From contig CALCKS010000306.1 of assembly GCA_937965895.1 (NCBI GenBank), forward strand, positions 1 through 32,321: DNA of 32,321 bases, given 5' to 3'. A program made the translations under genes and the position numbers. Positions within the stretch are counted from its first letter, which is position 1; every line of letters starts with the position of its first letter. Source of the stretch: an uncultured Campylobacter sp. GTDB lineage: Bacteria > Campylobacterota > Campylobacteria > Campylobacterales > Campylobacteraceae. Shown here piece by piece: positions 1 to 6,284 of this stretch. The notes under the pieces are model-generated. The model did not search any database. It was not told where the DNA came from and saw only the letters and a list, made by a program, of their open reading frames with translations.

Positions 1-803
1 AGTTTGTGGCTAAGTATCGCGTTTATCGACATTTTAAAGCTCTCGATAAACTGATCTTTGTAAAAGCTAAAGATATTTTTACGCTTTGGGCTAGGTTTTT
101 CGGAGGCGAAAATTTCCTCGCTTTTTACCGTATCGCTTAAAATTTTACCGTCTTTTATCTCGATGACGCGGTTTGCGTATGCGGCGATATTTGGGTCGTG
201 CGTGACGATGATGATGGTGTGGCCTTGCTTGTGCAAATTTGTTAAAATTTCCATCACCATGAGGCCACTTTTGCTATCTAGCGCACCCGTCGGCTCGTCT
301 GCCAGGATGATCTCGCCGCCGTTGATGAGCGCCCTAGCGATCGAGACTCGCTGCTGCTGTCCACCGCTAAGTTTATTCGGTAAATTTTGCAGCTTTTCGC
401 CAAGCCCTAGACCTTCTAAAAGCTCGCCGGCCTTTTTATCGCGATCTTTTTTAGAAACGCCGGCATATACGCTAGGTAGAGCTACGTTTTGCAGTGTGGT
501 TAGCGTAGATAGCAGGTTATAGCGCTGAAAGATAAAGCCAAATTTTTCTCTACGCAAACGCGCTAGCTCGTCGCCTTTAAATTTAGATATATCGGCGCCC
601 TCCAGCAGATACTGTCCGCCGCTTGGGTTATCTAGGCAGCCAAGGATATTCATGAGTGTGGATTTACCAGATCCGCTCTGCCCGATGATAGCGATAAACT
701 CGCCCTTTTTTATGGTTAAATTTACGTCTTTTAGCGCGTCAAACACGTTATCGCCGAGTTTAAATTTCTTACTTAAATTTTTAAGTTCTATCAAATTTTT
801 CAA
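1..803 (-). CDS. macB: MacB-type ABC transporter, ATPase domain (partial)
   Basis: Partial gene running off the left edge, so only the N-terminal nucleotide-binding domain and the first residues after it are present. Visible motifs: Walker A (GQSGSGKST, about residue 42-50), signature (LSGGQQQRVSIARAL), Walker B (IILADEPTGALD) and an H-loop (TIIIVTHD). The best start is a TTG at 803, with AAGG 7 nt upstream and overlapping the stop region of the adaptor gene before it. In the MacAB family the ATPase domain is followed by a four-helix permease with a large periplasmic domain; that part lies outside the window. MacB works with the adaptor MacA and a TolC-like channel to extrude macrolides, peptides or other substrates from the periplasm. 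The C. jejuni equivalent, from memory, is Cj0606-Cj0607. The substrate is not deducible here. Confidence 0.9.
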   Translation of the reverse strand, partial: MKNLIELKNLSKKFKLGDNVFDALKDVNLTIKKGEFIAIIGQSGSGKSTLMNILGCLDNPSGGQYLLEGADISKFKGDELARLRREKFGFIFQRYNLLSTLTTLQNVALPSVYAGVSKKDRDKKAGELLEGLGLGEKLQNLPNKLSGGQQQRVSIARALINGGEIILADEPTGALDSKSGLMVMEILTNLHKQGHTIIIVTHDPNIAAYANRVIEIKDGKILSDTVKSEEIFASEKPSPKRKNIFSFYKDQFIESFKMSINAILSHK

Positions 804-812
804 GATACTACC

Positions 813-2024
813 TTAAAAGCCCATTTTTCTTTTCTCTTTTTCAAGCATTTTGCTGATCTCAGCCGCCGAATTTCGCTTCGTCACGACTTCCTCGCCTTCC
901 TCTACTCCGCTTAGAATTTGAGTTTTTAGGCTATCTATTAGTCCCGTCTGTACCTCTCTTCGCTCAGCCGTATCTAGCCCGTCTTTACCTTTTTTGAGTA
1001 CGTAAACTACGCTTTTTCCATCCTCTTTTTTGATAGCGATCGAAGGCACAATGACGGCGTTTTTTACGCTATCTAGGATGATGGTATTTTGCGTAGTCAT
1101 GCCGATCCTTAGCGTGCCGTCAGGATTATCTACAACGGCCTTAGCGTAGTAGTAGATCGCCGAGCTGCTCGAGCTAGAGGTGGTCGAGCCTGAGCTTGAG
1201 GTAGTTTTGTATTTGCCGTTGCTTAGCGTGGTTAGACCTGGATCTATCGAGCTAATACGGGCGTAAAATTTACGATTTGGCTCGGAGAGTATCGAGTACT
1301 CGACTCTTGAGCCCACTTTTATCTTCGTGATGTCGCCCTCGGCGATCTCCATTTTTAGCTGAACTTTGCTTAGATCGGCGATGTTTACGATAGTGGGCGT
1401 AATTTGGTTTGAGTTTACGGTTTGACCTTCCTCGACCTGCACGGAGACCACGACGCCGCCTTTTGGAGCGGTGATTTTAGTATAGCCTAGGTCGATCTGA
1501 GCGGTGTTTAGAGAGATTTTAGCCTGCACGATTTGCGCCTCGATCTCTTTTAGCGAAGCTTCGTTTGCTGCTAGGGTGTTTTTAGCGTTTTCAAACTCCT
1601 CTTTTGAGGTCGCGTTTTTAGCAAAGAGCTCTTGTTCGCGCTTAAATTTAGTCTTTGAAATCTCAAGCGCGACTTTGGCTGAATTTAACTTCGCTTCATA
1701 AATCCCAAGCTGCGCTTTTTTGGTATCTACGTTATTTTGCTGGGTTGCCGAGTCGATTTCAGCGATCATGTCGCCGGCCTTTACGACGTCTCCTAGTTTG
1801 ACGTATAGTTTTTTAATCTGGCCGCCAACCTGCGCGCCAACGTCGATTAGCTCGGTAGCGTAGATCTCGCCGTTGCTTTCGATACTTTTTACGAGCTCGC
1901 CGCGAACGGCTTTTGAGGTGATAAACTGATCGCCTTGCGGGACGTTAAAATTTTTATCGTAAAAGTAGTAACCCACCCCAGCCAGCACGGCTAAAACCGC
2001 GATAAATTTGATAAATTTTTTCAT
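813..2024 (-). CDS. macA: MacA-type periplasmic adaptor subunit
   Basis: 403-residue membrane fusion protein. It has one N-terminal membrane anchor (about residues 4-22), a biotinyl-lipoyl-like segment, an alpha-helical hairpin rich in Lys/Glu/Ala (about 95-180), the returning lipoyl half (GYTKITAPKGGVVVSV) and beta-barrel/membrane-proximal domains. It should bridge MacB in the inner membrane to an outer-membrane channel; no TolC gene lies next to macB within the window. An odd feature is a Ser/Thr-rich stretch near residues 275-290 (with SSSSSS) inside the barrel region, probably a flexible loop. The start is ATG 2024, with a GAGA-type weak ribosome-binding site. macB follows after 9 nt, so the two are one operon. 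Upstream is a TATAAT box and a tandem direct repeat that may be a response-regulator site. Confidence 0.92.
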   Translation of the reverse strand: MKKFIKFIAVLAVLAGVGYYFYDKNFNVPQGDQFITSKAVRGELVKSIESNGEIYATELIDVGAQVGGQIKKLYVKLGDVVKAGDMIAEIDSATQQNNVDTKKAQLGIYEAKLNSAKVALEISKTKFKREQELFAKNATSKEEFENAKNTLAANEASLKEIEAQIVQAKISLNTAQIDLGYTKITAPKGGVVVSVQVEEGQTVNSNQITPTIVNIADLSKVQLKMEIAEGDITKIKVGSRVEYSILSEPNRKFYARISSIDPGLTTLSNGKYKTTSSSGSTTSSSSSSAIYYYAKAVVDNPDGTLRIGMTTQNTIILDSVKNAVIVPSIAIKKEDGKSVVYVLKKGKDGLDTAERREVQTGLIDSLKTQILSGVEEGEEVVTKRNSAAEISKMLEKEKRKMGF

Positions 2025-2054
2025 TATTTCTCGCTTTTTTAAATTTAACGCGAG

Positions 2055-2088
2055 ATTATATACAAAAACCCGTTAAGGCGATGTTAAG
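2055..2088 (-). promoter_or_regulatory. macAB promoter with tandem CTTAAC repeat
   Basis: Reading the minus strand: CTTAAC at 2088-2083, five bases, CTTAAC at 2077-2072, eleven bases, then a perfect TATAAT at 2060-2055, 30 nt before the macA ATG. The 11-bp period of the two half-sites and their position over the -35 region fit an activator of the OmpR/PmrA class. The repeat and -10 box are seen directly; regulator binding is inferred. Confidence 0.65.
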
Positions 2089-2129
2089 TAATTCAATTAA
2101 ATTTTATTTTTCTTTAATGCGAGCCGCCG

Positions 2130-2135
2130 TATAAT
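2130..2135 (+). promoter_or_regulatory. -10 box of the AEC permease gene
   Basis: TATAAT in the context CCGTATAATCGG, 34 nt before the ATG at 2170. No clear -35 element, as is usual for campylobacterial housekeeping promoters. It is divergent from the macAB promoter. Confidence 0.55.
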
Positions 2136-2169
2136 CGGTTTTTTAAAATTTATAACTCGGATTACGCAA

Positions 2170-3081
2170 ATGTTTACGCAATTATTATCTATTTTTATCA
2201 TTATCGCTTCGGGCTACGGGGCTAAAAAATTTAAGGTCTTTGAGCAAAAAAACGCCTCCGTTTTCATAAACTACGCGCTTTGCTTCGCTCTTCCTGCGCT
2301 TATTTTCGATAAAATTTACCACGTAAACATCGATACTACGCTTATCAACGTCATCGCCACGGGTTTTGCTTGTTCGATGCTGGGCGCTGCGGCGATATTT
2401 TTCGCGTGCAAATTTTTAAAATTTAACAAAGCCACGACCGTGAGCGCCGTACTGCTAGGAATGTTCGGAAACACCGTATTTATGGGTATGCCCATCATCA
2501 AGGGCTTTTTTGGCGAGGACGCGATGAATGAAGTTATCTTTTACGATCAGCTAGCCACCTCGATCCCGATTAGCATTTTTGGCCCTTTTATCCTGGCTTT
2601 TGGCGCTCCGGCGAAGGTTTCGCTCGTGCAAAACGTTATGAAAGTGATCAAATTTCCCCCATTCGTCGCGCTTATTTTTGGCTTTTTACTCCGCGGCATT
2701 CCGCTTCCAAAGGTGCTATTTGACGCACTTACTCTTTTTGCGCAAAGCGTCGTTCCGGTAGCTCTTTTTGCGATCGGCATCGGGCTTGGATTTAGGAGCA
2801 TCAAGAGCTGCTACAAATCAACCGCAGTGGTAATCGTCGGCAAGATGCTAGTAGCTCCGTTTTTGTTTATACTCGTTACCATCATCTTTGGCGTAGAGTT
2901 TGGTCAAACATGGATGATAGGTATCTTGCAATGTGCCATGCCGCCGATGGTGCTAGCAAGCGCGATGATCATGAAAGCAGAGCTTGATAGCCAGCTAGCA
3001 GTCGCCGCAGTAGCCGTAGGAGTCGCGTTTAGCTTCGTTAGCCTACCGCTTTTATCGTACGTATTTAGCTTGATGGCTTAA
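2170..3081 (+). CDS. AEC (auxin efflux carrier) family permease
   Basis: 303-residue, very hydrophobic protein with about ten predicted membrane helices in two halves, typical length for bacterial AEC transporters (malonate/malate and other organic-anion permeases). Family features seen: an N-terminal helix followed by GYGAKKFKVF, the Asn-containing GMFGNTVFMGMP segment, and a C-terminal ILQCAMPPMVLASAM stretch that resembles the conserved C-terminal half motif. It stands alone between the divergent macAB operon and the repeat-protein/two-component operon. There is no clear Shine-Dalgarno sequence before the ATG, so the start rests on the hydrophobic N-terminus and the -10 box at 2130. Substrate cannot be assigned from sequence. 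Confidence 0.85.
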   Translation: MFTQLLSIFIIIASGYGAKKFKVFEQKNASVFINYALCFALPALIFDKIYHVNIDTTLINVIATGFACSMLGAAAIFFACKFLKFNKATTVSAVLLGMFGNTVFMGMPIIKGFFGEDAMNEVIFYDQLATSIPISIFGPFILAFGAPAKVSLVQNVMKVIKFPPFVALIFGFLLRGIPLPKVLFDALTLFAQSVVPVALFAIGIGLGFRSIKSCYKSTAVVIVGKMLVAPFLFILVTIIFGVEFGQTWMIGILQCAMPPMVLASAMIMKAELDSQLAVAAVAVGVAFSFVSLPLLSYVFSLMA

Positions 3082-3082
3082 A

Positions 3083-3115
3083 TTTCACGCTCGTTTCACG
3101 TTTCTTAGCTAAACT
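3083..3115 (+). promoter_or_regulatory. DccR-like tandem TTTCAC site and -10 of the two-component operon
   Basis: TTTCAC at 3083-3088, five bases, TTTCAC at 3094-3099, then ten bases and a candidate -10 TAAACT at 3110-3115. Written as TTTCAC-N6-TTCACG it fits the motif WTTCAC-N6-TTCACW, which I recall for C. jejuni DccR-dependent promoters, at all but the last position. It lies just upstream of the repeat-protein gene that opens the two-component operon, suggesting autoregulation. The -10 assignment is weaker than the repeat. Confidence 0.6.
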
Positions 3116-3145
3116 TCCATCATAAATTTTCTTAAAGGAGATGCT

Positions 3146-3391
3146 ATGAAAAAGTTAGCTTTAGTTGCGCTTAGCGCGTTGTTCGTTACAGGTTCTATCT
3201 TTGCCGCCGAGATGAAAGGCGATATGATGGAGAAAAAAGATACCATGATGGAAAAGAAGGACGCCATGATGGAGAAAAAAGACGATATGATGATAAAAAA
3301 GGACGAAATGAAGGGCGACATGAAAGAGATGAAAGACGATATGGGTAAAAAGAAAGACGATATGAAAGACATGAAAAAGGATAAGATGTAA
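3146..3391 (+). CDS. Secreted Met/Lys/Asp-rich MXKDX-type repeat protein
   Basis: 81 residues: a Sec signal peptide (about 1-21, ending SIFAA), then a mature part made almost only of Met, Lys, Asp, Glu and Gly. It starts with four copies of a 7-residue unit of the type MMEKKDx and decays into shorter MKxD/MKDD units; about 16 of some 60 mature residues are Met. This matches the described family of small pentapeptide MXKDX repeat proteins, whose function is unknown to me. Met/Asp-rich periplasmic proteins can bind soft metals, but that is only a possibility here. It has a strong ribosome-binding site (AAAGGAG). Its stop codon overlaps the start of the response regulator (TAATG), so the two are translationally coupled. 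It may be a periplasmic accessory or target of the two-component system. Confidence 0.82.
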   Translation: MKKLALVALSALFVTGSIFAAEMKGDMMEKKDTMMEKKDAMMEKKDDMMIKKDEMKGDMKEMKDDMGKKKDDMKDMKKDKM

Positions 3392-4053
3392 TGACGCAAA
3401 TTTTGCTCGTAGAGGACGATGAGACGCTAAGCGAACTCATCAGCGAGTATCTAAGCGAACAAGGCTACGACGTGACCGTTTGCGCCGATGCTAAAGCAGC
3501 TCTAGATACCGCCTACGAGCGAAATTTTGATATCCTCATCCTCGACGTCAAGCTACCTAAAGGCGACGGTTTCTCCCTTTTGCGCGAACTTAGGCGGCTT
3601 GGCGACGACACGCCTGCGATCTTTACCACCTCGCTAAACGCGCTACAAGACCTAGAGATCGGCTACAAAAGCGGCTGCGACGACTACTTAAAAAAGCCGT
3701 ACGAGCTAAAAGAGCTTTTGCTTCGTATTCAAATTTTACTCAAGCGCAAATTTTCTCACGTAAATGACGAATTTATCGAGCTTAACGATGGATATAAATT
3801 TTATCCAAGCTCCAAAACGCTAAGGCAAAACGGGCAAATCGTAAACCTTTCAAACAAAGAAAGCGAACTTTTGGCGCTATTTTTGGAAAATAAAAACGCG
3901 CTGCTGAGCAAAGAGGCGATATTTGAGAAAATTTGGAACTACGGCGAGGAGCCTAGTGAGCTAAGCCTGCGGGTTTACGTCAAAAACTTACGCCGAATTT
4001 TAGGCAAGGACGCGATCGTAAACAGGCGCGGCGACGGCTATATCTATGTCTGA
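3391..4053 (+). CDS. OmpR-family response regulator (DccR-like)
   Basis: 220 residues. Receiver domain with the acidic pair D9/D10, phospho-acceptor D52 (LILDVKLP), conserved Thr (IFTTSL) and Lys (YLKKPY); then a winged-helix DNA-binding domain (about 125-220) ending GDGYIYV, as in OmpR/PhoB regulators. It starts on the ATG that overlaps the preceding stop and overlaps the kinase gene by 8 nt. OmpR-type regulators bind tandem direct repeats with about 11-bp period; such repeats are present before this operon, before macAB and before the PepSY gene at 18133-19281. The length and the site motif suggest an ortholog of C. jejuni DccR, but this is inference from memory and not a sequence comparison. 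Confidence 0.93.
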   Translation: MTQILLVEDDETLSELISEYLSEQGYDVTVCADAKAALDTAYERNFDILILDVKLPKGDGFSLLRELRRLGDDTPAIFTTSLNALQDLEIGYKSGCDDYLKKPYELKELLLRIQILLKRKFSHVNDEFIELNDGYKFYPSSKTLRQNGQIVNLSNKESELLALFLENKNALLSKEAIFEKIWNYGEEPSELSLRVYVKNLRRILGKDAIVNRRGDGYIYV

Positions 4054-5218
4054 GCGCTCCGCCGTTATAGCCAAAATCCTCTCGCTTTATCTCATCACTA
4101 GCACCCTATTTTTGGGGTATTTTTTCACGAACGACTATAAAATGAAAAAAGAAGCCCTCGTCTCAAACGAAGTAAAAAACCTAAAAGAGATCAAGATGGG
4201 TATCTATATGAAAGCGCGTATGGACGGGCTTGGCGCAGTAAAAAGCTTTACCGCCGAAAAAGACGTCAAAGCCTGCATCGTAGCTAAAAGCGGTCAAATT
4301 TTATACGGCGAGGTGGGCTGCGCTAAATTTGACGCGGCCCAAAGCAGCGCGGTCGCAGCAGACGGCCGAGTGGAGATATTTGAAGCCTTGCAAAACATGG
4401 ACGAAGGCGGCGCGGACGAGCTAGCCACGGCAAAGATCGCGCTAAGCGGCAAGAACGTCACGAGCGAGCTAAATTTGCTATGGCTGCGGACGGCACTAAA
4501 TTTGCTTATCGTTTTAGGCGTCATCATGATAATCGCCTTTTATCTAGCAAAGACCGCGCTAGCGCCGCTACACGCCAAGATCGCCGCGCTAAATCGCTTT
4601 ATAAAAGACTCGACCCACGAGCTAAACGCGCCTCTTAGCGTGATACTCATGAGCATCGAAACGGCAGATAAAAGCAGCCTAAGCGAGCGAAATCTAAAAC
4701 GCATAAACAACATCCAAACCGCGGCCAAAACGCTAAGCCGCACCTACGAGGATCTTACGTATTTATCGTTTGGCGCCGAGCGCTGCGCGCCTAAAGAAGA
4801 GCTAAATTTGAAAGATATTTTAAACGAGCGGCTCGAGTTTTTCGCTCCGTTTTTTGCCAAGCGAGGGCTTGATCTAAGGTTAAATTTAAATGACGCTCTC
4901 ATAAATGCAAACGGCTATGAGCTAAAACGCGCGGTGGATAATCTACTAAGCAACGCCGTAAAATACGCAAACCAAGGTGGCTACGTCGCCGTTAACCTTA
5001 AAGACGGAGAGCTAAAGATCTCAAACAGCGGCGAGGGGCTAAGCAAAGAGCAGCAAGATAAAATTTTCGAGCGATACACGCGGTTTAACGAAGACCAAGG
5101 CGGATTTGGTATCGGGCTAAATTTAGTCAAAAGAGCCTGCGAAAACAATGCTATCGCCGTAACCTGCGAAAGCGAACCTGGCAAAGAAATAACCTTTACG
5201 CTTAAGTGGGAGTCTTAA
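4046..5218 (+). CDS. Sensor histidine kinase, partner of the adjacent regulator
   Basis: 390 residues. Two membrane helices (about 9-27 and 146-168) enclose a periplasmic sensor region of about 115 residues that matches no domain I recognise. The cytoplasmic part has the H-box with H191 (DSTHELNAPLSV), N-box (DNLLSNAVKYAN), a G1-like box (NSGEGLSKEQQDKIF) and G2 (GFGIGLNLVKRA). No clear HAMP domain separates the second helix from the dimerisation helix; only about 20 residues lie between. The gene overlaps the response regulator by 8 nt, so it is the cognate kinase. The signal sensed is unknown. Two cysteines (C77, C92) in the periplasmic region could form a disulfide. Confidence 0.93.
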   Translation: MSERSAVIAKILSLYLITSTLFLGYFFTNDYKMKKEALVSNEVKNLKEIKMGIYMKARMDGLGAVKSFTAEKDVKACIVAKSGQILYGEVGCAKFDAAQSSAVAADGRVEIFEALQNMDEGGADELATAKIALSGKNVTSELNLLWLRTALNLLIVLGVIMIIAFYLAKTALAPLHAKIAALNRFIKDSTHELNAPLSVILMSIETADKSSLSERNLKRINNIQTAAKTLSRTYEDLTYLSFGAERCAPKEELNLKDILNERLEFFAPFFAKRGLDLRLNLNDALINANGYELKRAVDNLLSNAVKYANQGGYVAVNLKDGELKISNSGEGLSKEQQDKIFERYTRFNEDQGGFGIGLNLVKRACENNAIAVTCESEPGKEITFTLKWES

Positions 5219-5236
5219 ATTTAGGTTATGCGTCAT

Positions 5237-5254
5237 AAAAGCGGCGGTGCTTTT
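5237..5254. terminator. Weak hairpin between convergent genes
   Basis: AAAAGC, a six-base loop and GCTTTT form a short stem 18 nt after the kinase stop, in the 150-bp gap between the convergent kinase and Sel1 genes. The stem is short and AT-rich, so termination is only possible. The rest of the gap contains several AAATTT words and no gene. Confidence 0.3.
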
Positions 5255-5368
5255 CTCCAAACTGGCAAATTTGGCTCAAATCACAAACACTCTCAGTCAA
5301 ATTTTGATTAGGATAGTTATAGAATCGTCAAATTTGGCGGTAAAATCAAGAAAGTATAAAAGTAAATT

Positions 5369-5986
5369 TTACTCGTCTCCGATAAGCGAAAGGTTCCTAC
5401 AACCTATCTCATCGCCCATCTCGCAGCCCATTTTGTAAAATTTTTTTGCCGTTTTAGAATCGGCGGTTTTTACGCCTAGCAAAAACTGATACATACCGCC
5501 GAGATTTGAACAGCTTTGAGCATGATTTAGTTTTAGGCACGACTTCTCATAAAGCCTGCGCGCTGCGGCAAAATCATGCTCCGTGCCGCGCCCGAGGCGG
5601 TAAAAGTTAGCCGCATTGTAGCAACCGTATTTGTTGCCGAGCGTGCAGGACTTCATGAATATCTTTAATATCTCGCTCTCCTCTTTGCTTTTTAGCTTTT
5701 GATGTAGCGAGCCTAGATTTGAGCAGGCGATACCCTCGTTATCGTCGCAGGCTTTTTGGTAGCACAGCTTAGCGCGCTCGTAGTCTTTATTGTTTTCAAA
5801 TTTTACGCCCATATCATTGCACTCTTTTGGAGTTTTGCCGTCGCAGATGTGCTTAACTTCGGCTTGCGTAACGGGCTTTGGGGGTGCGGGAGTCGCCTTT
5901 TTTTGCGCCGCACAACCGCTAGCAAACGCCGCAACCAGCGCAAAAACGACAATGTGCGAGATAGCTTGAAAAAAGGCGCGTTTCAA
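5369..5986 (-). CDS. Sel1-repeat, Cys-rich lipoprotein
   Basis: 205 residues. N-terminal signal with a lipobox ending in C25 (FASGC), so probably lipidated. The rest holds about four Sel1-like helical repeats (around 50-200) with the paired cysteines seen in Helicobacter cysteine-rich proteins: KLCYQKACDD, KSCTLGNKYGC, RLYEKSCLKL, KFYKMGCEMGDEIGC. Such repeats are protein-protein interaction solenoids, stabilised by disulfides in exported Helicobacter/Campylobacter members. The start is TTG 5986, supported by an AAGG about 7 nt upstream and the lipobox distance. The gene is transcribed alone, convergent with the kinase gene; its partner and function are unknown. Confidence 0.82.
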   Translation of the reverse strand: MKRAFFQAISHIVVFALVAAFASGCAAQKKATPAPPKPVTQAEVKHICDGKTPKECNDMGVKFENNKDYERAKLCYQKACDDNEGIACSNLGSLHQKLKSKEESEILKIFMKSCTLGNKYGCYNAANFYRLGRGTEHDFAAARRLYEKSCLKLNHAQSCSNLGGMYQFLLGVKTADSKTAKKFYKMGCEMGDEIGCRNLSLIGDE

Positions 5987-6163
5987 AATTTAGCCTTACG
6001 AAAAATTTGCCTTAATCTTACCTTACGTTCGCCAAAATAATGCTTAAAATAAACTTTAAAATACTCGGCTACAACCAAACGCAGTCAAATTTGTAACAGA
6101 TTTATTGCTCGTTAAAAGAGTATTTCTAGCACGTTAAGACAAATTTACGCTTAATTTTATATC

Positions 6164-6229
6164 TAAATTCGGCGCCTATCGTAACCTGTAAATTTACAAA
6201 TTTAATACCGACAAAAAGCGCCGAATTTA
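6164..6229. repeat. 12-bp inverted repeat enclosing a palindrome
   Basis: TAAATTCGGCGC at 6164-6175 is exactly inverted as GCGCCGAATTTA at 6218-6229. The 42-nt interior holds a further perfect palindrome, TGTAAATTTACA (6187-6198). It lies in the 298-bp gap between the Sel1 gene and the receptor stop. It could fold as a large stem-loop at the end of the receptor transcript, but no T-run follows. Nothing else coding is seen in 5987-6284. Confidence 0.5.
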
Positions 6230-6284
6230 TAATCTGGATAACCGCATTAGCAAACCAAGCTACGCGGCAAAAAATCTAAAGGGC

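Noticed and set aside
163..522. Plus-strand open frame of 119 codons
   Set aside because: It is the antisense of the MacB ATPase domain, which has all ABC motifs on the minus strand.
3200..3390. Tandem repeat in the Met/Lys/Asp gene as a minisatellite or CRISPR-like array
   Set aside because: The units are coding, in frame and diverging at third positions, with no spacers, so they are protein repeats.
5247..5438. Plus-strand open frame of 63 codons after the kinase gene
   Set aside because: It overlaps the 3' end of the Sel1 gene, has no ribosome-binding site and no recognisable features.
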